A DNA stretch of 64,000 nucleotides from Microbacter sp. GSS18 (GTDB lineage Bacteria; Actinomycetota; Actinomycetes; Actinomycetales; Microbacteriaceae). The stretch covers positions 434,001-498,000 of the forward strand of contig CP119753.1 in assembly GCA_029319145.1 (NCBI GenBank), in the 5' to 3' direction. Within the stretch, counting starts at the first letter, position 1, and the number at the start of each line of letters is the position of its first letter. The notes below the pieces were generated by a model. It had not been told where the DNA came from. It was given only the letters and a program-made list of their open reading frames with translations, and did no database searches. The translations under genes and the position numbers were made by a program. Below are positions 8,966-17,696 of the stretch, one piece after another.

Positions 8966-9661
8966 ATGCGCGTCGTCGTCCTGACCGGTGCCGGAATCTC
9001 GGCCGAGAGCGGTGTGGCCACCTTCCGCGATGCCGGCGGGCTGTGGGAGGGGCACCGGGTCGAGGAGGTGGCGACGCCCGAGGCGTTCGAGGCCGACCCC
9101 GACACGGTGCAGCGGTTCTACGACGCGCGCCGCCGCGCCGTGGCGGCGACCCGTCCGAACGCGGCGCACCTCGCGCTCGCGCGGCTGGAGAGCGCGATCG
9201 GCGAGGACCTGCTGATCGTGACGCAGAACATCGACGATCTCCACGAGCGGGCCGGGACCCGACGCCTCGTGCACATGCACGGCGAGCTCCTGCGGGCGCT
9301 GTGCACGTCGTGCGGTCGGCGCCCGGAGTGGCGGGAGGATCTCGTCGGCGCGCCGCCCTGTCCGGAATGCGGCGCGGCGAGCCTGCGCCCCGACGTCGTG
9401 TGGTTCGGCGAGCTGCCCTACGAGCTGGACCGCATCGAACAGGCCGTCGTGGCGTGCGACGTCTTCGTGTCGATCGGCACGTCCGGTTCGGTGTACCCGG
9501 CCGCCGGCTACGCCGCGCTGGCCTCGGCGTTCGGAGCGCGCACCGTCGAGCTCAACCTCGAGCCCAGCGACGGGCTCGTGCCGTTCGACGACGCCCGCAC
9601 GGGTCCGGCCGGCGCACTGGTGCCGGCTTGGGTGGAGGAAGTGCTGGCCGACCGCACGTGA
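8966..9661 (+). CDS. cobB: NAD-dependent protein deacylase (sirtuin), CobB-like
   Basis: A 231-aa Sir2 enzyme that removes acyl groups from lysines using NAD. Visible motifs are GAGISAESGVATFRDAGG (NAD binding), TQNIDDLHERAG, the catalytic histidine in HMHGE, and four zinc cysteines in CTSCG and CPECG. GTSGSVYPAAG and LNLEPS complete the Rossmann half. The size is typical of class III bacterial sirtuins, which often remove succinyl or malonyl groups. ATG at 8966 follows the ligase after 31 bases, so the two may be co-transcribed. A long hairpin follows the stop. Confidence 0.92.
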   Translation: MRVVVLTGAGISAESGVATFRDAGGLWEGHRVEEVATPEAFEADPDTVQRFYDARRRAVAATRPNAAHLALARLESAIGEDLLIVTQNIDDLHERAGTRRLVHMHGELLRALCTSCGRRPEWREDLVGAPPCPECGAASLRPDVVWFGELPYELDRIEQAVVACDVFVSIGTSGSVYPAAGYAALASAFGARTVELNLEPSDGLVPFDDARTGPAGALVPAWVEEVLADRT

Positions 9662-9662
9662 C

Positions 9663-9703
9663 GCGGTGCCGGGGGAGCGCGTGCGCGCCCCTCCCGGCAC
9701 CGC
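9663..9703. terminator. Hairpin between convergent sirtuin and sugar-permease genes
   Basis: Perfect 11-bp arms GCGGTGCCGGG (9663-9673) and CCCGGCACCGC (9693-9703), with more pairing possible inside (GCGCG/CGCGC). It lies between two convergent stops and probably ends transcription in both directions. There is no U-tract, as is usual in high-GC actinobacteria. Confidence 0.6.
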
Positions 9704-9709
9704 GGTGCG

Positions 9710-10981
9710 TCAGATCCGCACGCCTCCGCCCGACCGCAGCCGCGACAGGGCGTCGACGGTCGCCGCGAGGATCAGCACCGAGCCGGTCACCAGCAGGTTG
9801 ATGCCCGCCGGCAGGCCCAGCAGCCCCAGACCGTTGGTGATGACGGCGATCACGAGCGCGCCGATGGCGGCGTGGACGAGCCGCCCCTTGCCGCCGAACA
9901 GGCTCACGCCGCCGACGACGGCCGCCGCGACGCCGCTGAGCACGATGTCGCGTCCGACCGTCGCATCCACCGAACCCACGCGGGTGACGCTGAACAGCGC
10001 CGAGAGCACCGCGAGCATCGAGCAGATGACGAACGCCCACCACTTGATCCAGCGGACCTTGACGCCCGAGCGGCGGGCCGCCTCGGCGTTGCCGCCGATG
10101 GCGTAGATGTAGCGGCCGAACTTCGTGCGGTCCAGCACGAACGTGCCCACCCACAGGATCACCAGCACGATCGGCAGGATCACCGGGACGCCCTCGACGG
10201 TGTTGACGCCGACGCCGCGGTTGAGGTTGAGGACGTACACGACGGTGCCGCCCAGGGCCGCGATGACGGCGAGTTTGGCCCACACCAGCGTGATCGTGCG
10301 GTTGGGGACGCCGGCTCGCGTGCGCCGCGCGCGGTCCCAGAACGACGTGCCCGCCGAGACCGCGAGCATGACGGCGAGCATCGTCCATCCGGCCCACACG
10401 GGCATGTTGCCGTTCTGGATCGCGATGAGCTCGGGCACCTGCAGACGGTACAGCCCGCCCTCGCCGATGACCAGGAGCGCGAGGCCCTGGTATCCCAGGA
10501 ACAGACCCAGCGTGACCACGAACGAGGGTATCCCCACTCTCGCGACGAAGAACCCGATGAGCGCACCGGTTCCGAAGCCGACGCCGAAGCCGATCAGGAG
10601 CGCGATGACCCAGTTGATCCCGAAGACGGCGTTGAGGACGACGAAGAGTGCCATCGCGACGCCGCCGGTCACGCCCGCCGACAGGTCGATCTCGCCCAGC
10701 AGCAGCACGAAGACCAGCGCCATGCCGAGCATGACGAGGGTCGCCGCCTGGTTCAGCAGATTGGCGAAGTTGCGTTCGGTGAGGAAGTACGGGCTCAGCA
10801 CCGTGAAGAGGATGCCCAGCACGACCAGACCGCCGATCGCGGGGAGTGCCCCCATGTCGCCGGAGCGCACACGCTGCCACCAGGCCTGCACCTGGTCGAG
10901 GAGTCCGCCCTCGGTGCCGCTGCCGATGAGGTCGGAGGCGACGGGGTCGGGAGCGGCCTTGGTTCGGGTCTCGGTGCTCAC
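9710..10981 (-). CDS. Sugar ABC transporter permease (XylH-like), operon 1
   Basis: A 423-aa membrane subunit of the BPD_transp_2 (RbsC/XylH) family, with about 10 helices. The conserved LLGEIDLSAGVTGGVAMAL, VGIPSFVVTLG and GVSLFGGKGRLV regions are present, and FGRYIYAIGGNAEAARRSGVKV is the family's cytoplasmic coupling loop. It pairs with the ATPase gene just upstream; its GTG start (10981) overlaps the ATPase stop by four bases (GTGA), indicating translational coupling. It is the paralogue of 13186-14430. The xylose/ribose-type specificity is inferred from the binding protein. Confidence 0.9.
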   Translation of the reverse strand: MSTETRTKAAPDPVASDLIGSGTEGGLLDQVQAWWQRVRSGDMGALPAIGGLVVLGILFTVLSPYFLTERNFANLLNQAATLVMLGMALVFVLLLGEIDLSAGVTGGVAMALFVVLNAVFGINWVIALLIGFGVGFGTGALIGFFVARVGIPSFVVTLGLFLGYQGLALLVIGEGGLYRLQVPELIAIQNGNMPVWAGWTMLAVMLAVSAGTSFWDRARRTRAGVPNRTITLVWAKLAVIAALGGTVVYVLNLNRGVGVNTVEGVPVILPIVLVILWVGTFVLDRTKFGRYIYAIGGNAEAARRSGVKVRWIKWWAFVICSMLAVLSALFSVTRVGSVDATVGRDIVLSGVAAAVVGGVSLFGGKGRLVHAAIGALVIAVITNGLGLLGLPAGINLLVTGSVLILAATVDALSRLRSGGGVRI

Positions 10982-11784
10982 GAGGCGTCTCCCGTCACGA
11001 TCGTGGTGGTGCCGAAGTGCTCCACGCCCTCGGGCGTCTTGGTCCCGGTGATGTATCCGACGACGTCGTCGCGCGTGGTGGTCGACGTCGGGATCTGGGC
11101 GACCATCTGGCCGAGGTACAGCACCGCGATGTCGTCCGCGACGGCGAAGACGTCGGCGAGGTTGTGGCTGATGAGGATCACGGCGACGCCGGAGTCGGCG
11201 AGGCGCCGGACGAGGTTCAGCACCTGCTCGGTCTGGGCGACGCCGAGCGCGGCGGTGGGCTCGTCGAGGATCACCACGCGGGCCTTCTTCAGCACTGCGC
11301 GGGCGATGGCGACGGTCTGACGCTGGCCGCCCGACAGGCTCGAGACCTTCTGCCTGACGGACTTCACGGTGCGCACCGACAGGGAGCGCAGCGTGTCGGA
11401 CGCCTCCTTCTCCATGCGTCCCTCGTCGAACGTGCCCGACGAGAGCTCTTCGCGCCCGAGGAACATGTTCTGGACGATGTCGAGGTTGTCGCACAGTGCG
11501 AGGTCCTGGTAGACGACCTCGATGCCCTGGTGCCCGGCATCGCGGGGGGTGTGCAGGTCGCGGTGACGTCCGTCGATGCGGACCTCGCCCGCGTCGTAGG
11601 GCTGCACTCCCGCGAGACCTTTGATGAGTGTGGACTTGCCGGCTCCGTTGTCGCCCACGAGGGCGGTCACCTTGCCGGGATAGACCTGGAGGTCGACGCC
11701 CTTGAGGACGGTGACCGGACCGAAGGCCTTCTTGACGCCGACCAGTTCGATGATCGGCTCTGCAGTGGCGGTCGCTTCTGGCAT
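10978..11784 (-). CDS. Sugar ABC transporter ATP-binding protein, operon 1
   Basis: A 268-aa single nucleotide-binding domain. It has Walker A GDNGAGKST, Q-loop VYQDLALCDNL, signature LSGGQRQTVAIAR, Walker B VVILDEPT and switch H in LISHN. Unlike XylG/RbsA, which have two ATPase domains, it has one, like FrcA-type systems, so it should act as a homodimer. ATG at 11784 has AAGGA 9 bases upstream. A strong hairpin separates it from the binding-protein gene. It is paralogous to 14427-15311. Confidence 0.92.
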   Translation of the reverse strand: MPEATATAEPIIELVGVKKAFGPVTVLKGVDLQVYPGKVTALVGDNGAGKSTLIKGLAGVQPYDAGEVRIDGRHRDLHTPRDAGHQGIEVVYQDLALCDNLDIVQNMFLGREELSSGTFDEGRMEKEASDTLRSLSVRTVKSVRQKVSSLSGGQRQTVAIARAVLKKARVVILDEPTAALGVAQTEQVLNLVRRLADSGVAVILISHNLADVFAVADDIAVLYLGQMVAQIPTSTTTRDDVVGYITGTKTPEGVEHFGTTTIVTGDAS

Positions 11785-11817
11785 GCTCGCTTCCTTGCGA
11801 TATGTGTCGGGTGCGCG

Positions 11818-11850
11818 GAGGACGCCGCGCCTGGTCGGCGCGGCGTCCTC
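11818..11850 (-). promoter_or_regulatory. Intercistronic hairpin after the binding-protein gene
   Basis: Perfect 14-bp inverted repeat: GAGGACGCCGCGCC (11818-11831) and its complement (11837-11850) with a 5-base loop. It lies 12 bases beyond the binding-protein stop and 34 bases before the ATPase ATG. Such hairpins commonly stabilise the binding-protein mRNA or partly terminate transcription, so that binding protein exceeds ATPase and permease. Confidence 0.6.
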
Positions 11851-11861
11851 GCGACGGGGTG

Positions 11862-12938
11862 TTACGGGGTGACGCCGTACTCGTCGCAGGCAGCCATCAC
11901 GTCGGCCGTGCAGACATCGTCGTACGCGGCGTCGCCGGCCGCAACGACGTCCTTGACCTCGTTCGGCCCGACGAGCACCGGGGTCACCTGCACGTACGGC
12001 GTGCCGTCGTCCAGGGCGGCATCCGTCGAGACGGTTTCGCCGTTGAGCAGCGAGACGGCGGTGTCCACCGCGGCCGCGGCCTCGTCGGCCACCGGCTTGT
12101 AGACCGTCGCGGTCTGCCAGCCCAGCAGGATGTTCTGCAGACCCGCGACGTTGGCGTCCTGACCCGAGACCGCCACGCCGGTGAGGTTGTTGTCCTGCAG
12201 CACCTTGATGACGCCGGCGGCGTTGGTGTCGTTGGCGACCCACACGCCGTCGACCTTGCCGTCCAGGGACGTCAGCGCCTGCTCGAAGTTGGTCTGGGAC
12301 TTCGCCTGGTCCCACACCCCCGGAGGCTCGGCGGCCGGAGCGATGCCGGCGCCCTCCATGACCTCGACGGCGCCCTGCTTGAACATCGCCGCGTTGCCGT
12401 CGGTCGGGTCGCCGCCCATGTAGACGACGATCGCGTCGGCGGGTGCGACACCTGCGGCGTCGAGGCCGTCCAGGACGGTCTGGCCCTCGAGCCGGCCGAC
12501 CTCGACGTTGTCGAAGGACACGTAGTAGTCGGCGCCCGCGAAGGGACGGTCGTAGGCGATCACGGGGATGCCCTCGGCGCTGGCCTTCTCGGCGACCGCC
12601 TCGGCGGCGCCCTGGTAGTCGACCAGGAGCATGACGCCGCAGCCCTTGGTGAGCTGCTGGTCGGCGATCGTGGCGTACTTGTTGACATCGCCCTGCGCGT
12701 TCTGGATGTCGGTGTCGAAGCCGGCGGCCTCGAGACCTTCCTGCAGGTACTTGCGGTCGAAGTTCTCCCAGCGCGGGGACGATGCCGCGTCGGGGAGGAT
12801 CACACACGCGAGCCCGGCGGCCTCGCCGGAGCCGCCGTCGCTGGGCGTGTCGCCGCTGCCGCCGCCGGCACAGCCCGCGAGCATGACTGCGGCCGCCCCG
12901 CCGAGGGCGAGCGCAGCGAGGAGTGAAGACTTCTTCAT
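11862..12938 (-). CDS. Sugar-binding lipoprotein (XylF-like), operon 1
   Basis: A 358-aa periplasmic-binding-type lipoprotein anchored on the outer face of the membrane. It has the signal peptide MKKSSLLAALALGGAAAVML and lipobox LAGC. The mature part has the type I sugar-binding fold, with VIAYDRPF, YYVSFDNVEVGRLEGQ, GDPTDGNAAMF and VSGQDANVAG, which most resemble XylF. Two adjacent ATGs (12941 and 12938) follow an AAAGG; the second has the better spacing. An AT-rich promoter region with a 26-bp palindrome lies upstream. The substrate is probably a pentose or related sugar, not proven. Confidence 0.92.
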   Translation of the reverse strand: MKKSSLLAALALGGAAAVMLAGCAGGGSGDTPSDGGSGEAAGLACVILPDAASSPRWENFDRKYLQEGLEAAGFDTDIQNAQGDVNKYATIADQQLTKGCGVMLLVDYQGAAEAVAEKASAEGIPVIAYDRPFAGADYYVSFDNVEVGRLEGQTVLDGLDAAGVAPADAIVVYMGGDPTDGNAAMFKQGAVEVMEGAGIAPAAEPPGVWDQAKSQTNFEQALTSLDGKVDGVWVANDTNAAGVIKVLQDNNLTGVAVSGQDANVAGLQNILLGWQTATVYKPVADEAAAAVDTAVSLLNGETVSTDAALDDGTPYVQVTPVLVGPNEVKDVVAAGDAAYDDVCTADVMAACDEYGVTP

Positions 12939-13010
12939 CATTCGCCTTTCGTCGTTGAAGGAAATGTCAGGCCGTTCCGTTACGGCCTCTTCAAATGCGA
13001 TACTCCCGAG

Positions 13011-13036
13011 TTCACATCTTGAAGTCAAGACGTGAA
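13011..13036. promoter_or_regulatory. 26-bp palindromic operator candidate before sugar operon 1
   Basis: Arms TTCACATCTTGA (13011-13022) and TCAAGACGTGAA (13025-13036) are complementary except for one base, around a 2-base centre. On the minus strand, TTGACT (13023-13028) could be the -35 box of the operon-1 promoter, with a weak -10 (GAGTAT) 17 bases on. The ROK protein encoded at 16466-17653 is the obvious candidate binder, by inference only. Confidence 0.55.
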
Positions 13037-13185
13037 TGTAACGCTTGTGCAACGCCGGAAGAGGGGATTGATCACGCCTCAGGCCTGTGATAACCGAGGT
13101 TAGAATCAGCAGATCAGAGCAATGGAGGCCGAAACAATAAGCAGAATGCTCATTCGTTCACGACTTGTTACCGGAAACCACGGAC
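13037..13185. other. AT-rich intergenic stretch between the two sugar operons
   Basis: Together with 12939-13036 this is the largest gap in the window (about 247 bases) and is visibly less GC-rich than its surroundings. It holds two short palindromes: TAACCGAGGTTA (13091-13102) and GAATGCTCATTC (13144-13155). I see no ORF or RNA gene. It carries the end of operon 2 and the promoter region of operon 1. Confidence 0.5.
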
Positions 13186-14430
13186 TCATGCCCGCCCGGT
13201 CGCGGTGCGCGTGCGGCGCGACAGGGAATCGACGATGACGGCGAGAGCCAGAACGACGCCCGTGACCATGTACCGCACCGACGAATCGAGGTTGAGGAGC
13301 GTCAGACCCGACGAGATCGACTGGATCACGAGGATGCCGAGGAACGCCGAATATGCCGTTCCGCGGCCGCCGAACAGACTCGCGCCGCCGATGACGGCGG
13401 CCGCGATCGCGTTGAGATTGGTATCGGCGGCGCCGGAGCTCTGATTCGCCGCCGCCAGCCGCGACGCCGCCAGCACGCCGCCGACGGCGGCGAGCGTGGA
13501 GCACATGACGAAGACCGACATGTAGATCCGGTCGACCCGGATGCCGGCGCGCCTGGTCGCCTCGACCGAGCCTCCGACGGCGTACACGGCGCGGCCCCAG
13601 CGCGTCCGGGTCAGCGCGAAATCGAGGCCCACCACGAGGGCGAGGAAGAACAGGAACATCACGCCGACGCCGCGCGAGAGGTTGAGGTACCACGCGGCCA
13701 CGAAGAGGACGACGGCCAGGGCGCCCGTCCGCAGCGCGATCTCGCCGTACCCGCGGCTGACCAGGTTGGCGGCCGCGCGACGGCGGGCATGCGCCGTGCG
13801 CGTCCAGGCGTAGGCGGCGACCGTGGCCGCCGCGATCGCATACGACGCCCACGCGGGCAGGAACATCTGCTGGGCGAACCGGACCAACCATGAGTCGAAC
13901 GGCAGATTGATCGACCCGGTGTCCCCGAGGACCCACAGCTGAACGCCGAGGAAGCCCAGGAGCCCCGCGAGTGTGATGACGAAGCTCGGCACGCCGAAGC
14001 GGGTGTACAGCCAGCCGTAGCAGGCGCCCGCGACGGCTCCCGACCCGATCGCGGCGAGCAGGGCGAGCACCGGATTCCAGCCGAGCTGGACGAACGAGAC
14101 CGCGAGCACGGCCGCCGCCAGCCCCGAGACCGAGCCGACGGACAGGTCGATCTCGCCGACCAGGAGCACCAGCACGACGCCGAGCGCGATCGTGCCGATG
14201 GCCGCGCACTGCATGGTGAGGTTGACCAGGTTCGTGCTCGAGAGGAACACCGGGTTCAGCGTCTGGAAGACGGTCCAGATCAGGGCGAGTCCCACCACGA
14301 CCGGGAGCGAGCCGAGGTCGCCGCCGCGCACGCGGTCCACGAACGCGCGGGCGGTCCGTCGCACGCCGCCCGCCGAGAGCAGGGCGTCCTCGGGCAGATC
14401 GGCGGTGGTCGTCCCGGTGCTGCGGGTCAT
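13186..14430 (-). CDS. Sugar ABC transporter permease (XylH-like), operon 2
   Basis: A 414-aa RbsC/XylH-family membrane subunit. VLLVGEIDLSVGSVSGLAAAVL, FGVPSFVITLAGLLGFLG and GGASLFGGRGTAYSAFLG mark the family. Its ATG (14430) overlaps the ATPase stop by four bases. The architecture and conserved blocks match the permease of operon 1, but overall similarity is moderate, so the duplication is old or one copy was acquired. It should form the channel for the substrate delivered by the lipoprotein at 15387-16466. Confidence 0.9.
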   Translation of the reverse strand: MTRSTGTTTADLPEDALLSAGGVRRTARAFVDRVRGGDLGSLPVVVGLALIWTVFQTLNPVFLSSTNLVNLTMQCAAIGTIALGVVLVLLVGEIDLSVGSVSGLAAAVLAVSFVQLGWNPVLALLAAIGSGAVAGACYGWLYTRFGVPSFVITLAGLLGFLGVQLWVLGDTGSINLPFDSWLVRFAQQMFLPAWASYAIAAATVAAYAWTRTAHARRRAAANLVSRGYGEIALRTGALAVVLFVAAWYLNLSRGVGVMFLFFLALVVGLDFALTRTRWGRAVYAVGGSVEATRRAGIRVDRIYMSVFVMCSTLAAVGGVLAASRLAAANQSSGAADTNLNAIAAAVIGGASLFGGRGTAYSAFLGILVIQSISSGLTLLNLDSSVRYMVTGVVLALAVIVDSLSRRTRTATGRA

Positions 14431-15311
14431 GACCGGTCCTTCGGCCGTGGCGTCCCCGACCGGCGCTCACCCGAGCGGGGGAGGGGGATGACGCCGGACG
14501 CGCGCGCCTCGGGGGTGGCATGCTCGCGGGCCCGGGCGGCGGCGCCGTGGTCGACGGCCCCCGTGATGGCGGCGATGAGCGTCTCGCTGGTGACGTCGAC
14601 GACGTTGAACACGCCGTTGTTGCGTCCCAGCCGGAGCACGACGACGCGATCGGCGACGGCCATGACGTCGGTCATGTTGTGGCTGATCAGCACCACGCCG
14701 TGACCCCGCTCGCGCAGACGCTCGATGAGACTGAGCACCTCGGCGGTCTGAGCGACGCCGAGGGCCGCCGTCGGCTCGTCGAGGATGACGATGCGCGGAT
14801 CGCCCACGAGGCTTCTTGCGATGGCGACGGTCTGCCGCTGCCCGCCCGACAGCGACGCGACCGGCACGCGCACCGACGGGACCTTCGCCGACAGCTCCCG
14901 CAGCAGCATCCACGTCCGCTGCTCCATCTCGACCTCGTCGAGCCGCCCCCCGGTGCGCAGCTCCTGTCCCAGCCACAGGTTGCCCACGACATCGAGGTTG
15001 TCGCACAGGGCGAGGTCCTGGAAGACGGTGGCGATCCCGAGATCCTGCGCGTCGGCGGGGTCGTCGATGTGAATGCGCTCGCCGTCGAACTCGATGACCC
15101 CGGCATCGGGCGGATGCACGCCCGCGAGGATCTTCACGAGGGTGGACTTGCCGGCGCCGTTGTCGCCGACGAGGGCGACGACCTCTCCCTCGTCGACCCA
15201 GAAATCGACGTCGCTGAGCGCCCTGACGGCGCCGAAGCGCTTCGAGATGCCTCGCATCGACAGCACGGGTTCGCGCGTCCGTCGACCCCGCAGGCCCGCT
15301 GGCGACTCCAT
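14427..15311 (-). CDS. Sugar ABC transporter ATP-binding protein, operon 2
   Basis: A 294-aa single-domain ATPase with Walker A GDNGAGKST, FQDLALCDNLDVVGN, signature LSGGQRQTVAIAR, Walker B IVILDEPTAALGVAQT and LISHN. It carries a 35-residue charged, Arg/Pro-rich C-terminal tail that its paralogue lacks. Two in-frame ATGs exist; the one at 15317 touches the GGAAGG ribosome site directly, while 15311 has 6-base spacing, so I prefer 15311. A gap of about 75 bases separates it from the binding-protein gene. Confidence 0.9.
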   Translation of the reverse strand: MESPAGLRGRRTREPVLSMRGISKRFGAVRALSDVDFWVDEGEVVALVGDNGAGKSTLVKILAGVHPPDAGVIEFDGERIHIDDPADAQDLGIATVFQDLALCDNLDVVGNLWLGQELRTGGRLDEVEMEQRTWMLLRELSAKVPSVRVPVASLSGGQRQTVAIARSLVGDPRIVILDEPTAALGVAQTAEVLSLIERLRERGHGVVLISHNMTDVMAVADRVVVLRLGRNNGVFNVVDVTSETLIAAITGAVDHGAAARAREHATPEARASGVIPLPRSGERRSGTPRPKDRS

Positions 15312-15386
15312 CGTCATCCTTCCCGCCCTCCCGAGCCGGTTCCGGCGCCCGGCGATCGGCGTGCGCCGTCGGGGCGCACAACGTTA

Positions 15387-16466
15387 TCAGCCGACTCCCG
15401 CCGCCGCGCACGCCTGTGCATACTCGTCCGTGCAGATGTCGTCGACGCTCCAGAAGCCGTCGGCCACGACGGTCTCCATGATGTTGTCGATCGTCACGGC
15501 GACCGGCTCGAGAAGCGTCGTCGGGGTCCCGTCGACCTCGAGCGGCGCGGTCACCTCCTCGCCCCGGATGAGCGCGACGGCGACATCGGCGGCGCGCTCG
15601 GCCTGCCGTCCGATCGCCTTGTAGACGGTCATGTGCTGGTCGCCGGTCAGGATTCGCTGGATCGCGGTCAGCTCGGCGTCCTGGCCCGTGATGACCGGCC
15701 ACGGGGACGCGTTGGCCGCCTTCAGCGCGGCGACGGCACCGCTGGCGGTGCCGTCGTTCGCGGCGTATACCCCCGAGATGTCGTCGCCGAACTGCGCGAT
15801 CTGTCCCGCCACCCAGTCCTGCGCCTTGTCCGGGCTCCAGTCCGGCGTGCTGTACTCGGCGAGGATGCGCAGACCGCTCGCGTCGATGACGCTGTGCGCG
15901 CCGGAGCGGAACAGGGCCGCATTGCCGTCGGTGGGCGAGCCGTTGACCATGAGGACGCCGGCGCCCTCGCCGTATTCGGTCTCGACGGCGGCGACGAATT
16001 CCTCGGCCTGCAGAACGCCCACCTTCTCGTTGTCGAACGAAACGTAGTACGCCAGCTCGCCGCCCTGGACCAGGCGGTCGTAGGCGATCACGGGAACCCC
16101 CTGGGCATTGGCCATGGCGACGATGCTGATCGATGCGCGACCGTCGACCGGGTCGAGCACGAGCACGTCCGTGCCGGCGGCCAGGGCAGACTCCGCCTGA
16201 CGCTGCTGCTCGGCGGCGTCCTGATCCGCGTTCGAGTACAGCACCGCGAAGTCGCCCAGCTCGGCGACCCGCGCCTCGAACAGCGGCCGGTCGAACGTCT
16301 CGTAGCGGGCGGTCTTGACGTCGGGGAGCAGGAGGGCGATCGTGCCTTCATCGCCGTCGTCGCTCCCGGCGCCGCAGCCGGCGAGGCCGGTCACCGCGAG
16401 CACCGCAGTGATCGCCAGGCCGACGCGTGCCGCCACACGGCCCGGGCTTCGCCAGGACCGCGTCAT
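15387..16466 (-). CDS. Sugar-binding lipoprotein (XylF-like), operon 2
   Basis: A 359-aa lipoprotein. It has a signal peptide, then lipobox LAGC (TGLAGCGAGSDDGDEG). The sugar-binding fold shows VIAYDRLVQGG, YYVSFDNEKVGVLQAEEF, NGSPTDGNAALFRSGA and ITGQDAELTAIQRIL, close to XylF signatures. Its ATG overlaps the stop of the ROK gene (TGATG), so regulator and transporter are one transcript. Compared with the operon-1 protein, the ligand-loop residues differ, which could mean a different sugar. Confidence 0.92.
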   Translation of the reverse strand: MTRSWRSPGRVAARVGLAITAVLAVTGLAGCGAGSDDGDEGTIALLLPDVKTARYETFDRPLFEARVAELGDFAVLYSNADQDAAEQQRQAESALAAGTDVLVLDPVDGRASISIVAMANAQGVPVIAYDRLVQGGELAYYVSFDNEKVGVLQAEEFVAAVETEYGEGAGVLMVNGSPTDGNAALFRSGAHSVIDASGLRILAEYSTPDWSPDKAQDWVAGQIAQFGDDISGVYAANDGTASGAVAALKAANASPWPVITGQDAELTAIQRILTGDQHMTVYKAIGRQAERAADVAVALIRGEEVTAPLEVDGTPTTLLEPVAVTIDNIMETVVADGFWSVDDICTDEYAQACAAAGVG

Positions 16467-17653
16467 CACGCCGTGATGGGCACGGCGCCGGCGTCGACGC
16501 TGACATGGTCGAGGGCGACGGCGATCGCACCGCGCACCTCCGCCCACTCGCCGAAGCTCGTCGCCACGATCTCGGGAAGCCCCGCGGTCGAGGGCAGGGC
16601 CGTGCGCTCGAGGGAGTGCCGCATGGGGGCCATGAGGATCTCGCCCGCCTGCGCCAGCTCGCCGCCCATGACGATCAGGGCGGGATCGAGAAGGTTGCAC
16701 AGGCTCGCCGCGGCGATCCCGATGTGCCGGCCCGCGTCGGCGATGACGCGGCGCGAGCGGCTGTCGCCGGCCTCCGCGGCGCTGAGCAGATCGCTCAGCC
16801 GCTGCATGCCCTCTCCCGGGGGGAACAGCGACAGCAGAGCCGGACCGCCGGCGAACGTCTCGAGGCAGCCGCGGTTGCTGCAGCGGCAGATGGGGCCGTT
16901 CTCGTCGAGGGTGACGTGACCGATCTGGCCGGCCTTGCCGTTGACTCCGTGGAAGAGATCGCCGCCGACGACGAGTCCCGCGCTGATGGTGTGGCCCGCG
17001 CGGATGAAGACCGAGGAGGCGGCTTCGCGCGCGGCGCCCTCGCGGGCCTCCGCGAGACCGCCGAGGTTCGCCTCGCTGTCGACGTAGACCGGGCGGCCGA
17101 TGCGCAGCGTGAGGCTCTTGGCGATGTCCACGCCCTCCCACCCGCGCAGCAGGCCCACGGTGGACACCATGCCGGTGTGGGGATCCACGGGTGCGGGCAC
17201 GGCGAGCCCGATCGCGTGCAGATCCGCGACGCTTCCGCCCAGCGACTCCATCATGTCGCTCAGCAGGAGCGTGAGCCGCTCGAGTTCGGCGTCGGCGCGG
17301 TGGTCGAGAGCCAGCGGCAGCGTCGACTGGCTGACGATCGTGCGGGTCGCGTCGGCGATGGCGATGCGCAGGTGCCGGGAGCTGAAATGGACGCCAGCGA
17401 CGAGGCCCACCTGCCGGGCGAGCGAGACCAATGTCGCGCGTCGCCCGCTGCGCGAGGTGACCGACGTGTGCAGGATCCCCGAGGCGGCGAGCTCCTTGAC
17501 GATGTTGGACACCGTGGCGGGGGAGAGCCCGGTGCTGCCGGCGAGCTCGACCTGCGTCAGACGCCCGTGGCGTTTGAGGGACTCCACCACTCGGGCGCGA
17601 TTGGCCTCTCGCAGAGACGACTGCGAGCCGGGCGGGACTCCACGGCGTGCCAC
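16466..17653 (-). CDS. ROK-family transcriptional regulator
   Basis: A 395-aa repressor-type ROK protein. An N-terminal winged helix (RVVESLKRHGRLTQVELAGS...LSPATVSNIVKELAASG, residues about 22-65) is followed by the sugar-kinase-like domain. The zinc motif is present as ICRCSNRGCLETFAGG, with Ser in place of the usual first Gly. Family members bind operator DNA and release it on binding a sugar or sugar phosphate. It heads sugar operon 2 and probably controls one or both operons. GTG at 17653 has a TACAGT box 6 bases upstream, so the transcript is probably leaderless. Confidence 0.9.
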   Translation of the reverse strand: MARRGVPPGSQSSLREANRARVVESLKRHGRLTQVELAGSTGLSPATVSNIVKELAASGILHTSVTSRSGRRATLVSLARQVGLVAGVHFSSRHLRIAIADATRTIVSQSTLPLALDHRADAELERLTLLLSDMMESLGGSVADLHAIGLAVPAPVDPHTGMVSTVGLLRGWEGVDIAKSLTLRIGRPVYVDSEANLGGLAEAREGAAREAASSVFIRAGHTISAGLVVGGDLFHGVNGKAGQIGHVTLDENGPICRCSNRGCLETFAGGPALLSLFPPGEGMQRLSDLLSAAEAGDSRSRRVIADAGRHIGIAAASLCNLLDPALIVMGGELAQAGEILMAPMRHSLERTALPSTAGLPEIVATSFGEWAEVRGAIAVALDHVSVDAGAVPITA

Positions 17654-17659
17654 ACGCTC

Positions 17660-17665
17660 ACTGTA
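17660..17665 (-). promoter_or_regulatory. -10 box of the ROK-sugar operon 2 promoter
   Basis: TACAGT on the minus strand, 6 bases before GTG at 17653. Confidence 0.5.
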
Positions 17666-17696
17666 CCGGACGGCCTTCCGGCTCAGTCGGACCCGC

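Noticed and set aside
12939..13185. Small RNA gene or short ORF in the AT-rich gap
   Set aside because: Only short palindromes are visible; no promoter-hairpin pair or coding frame stood out.
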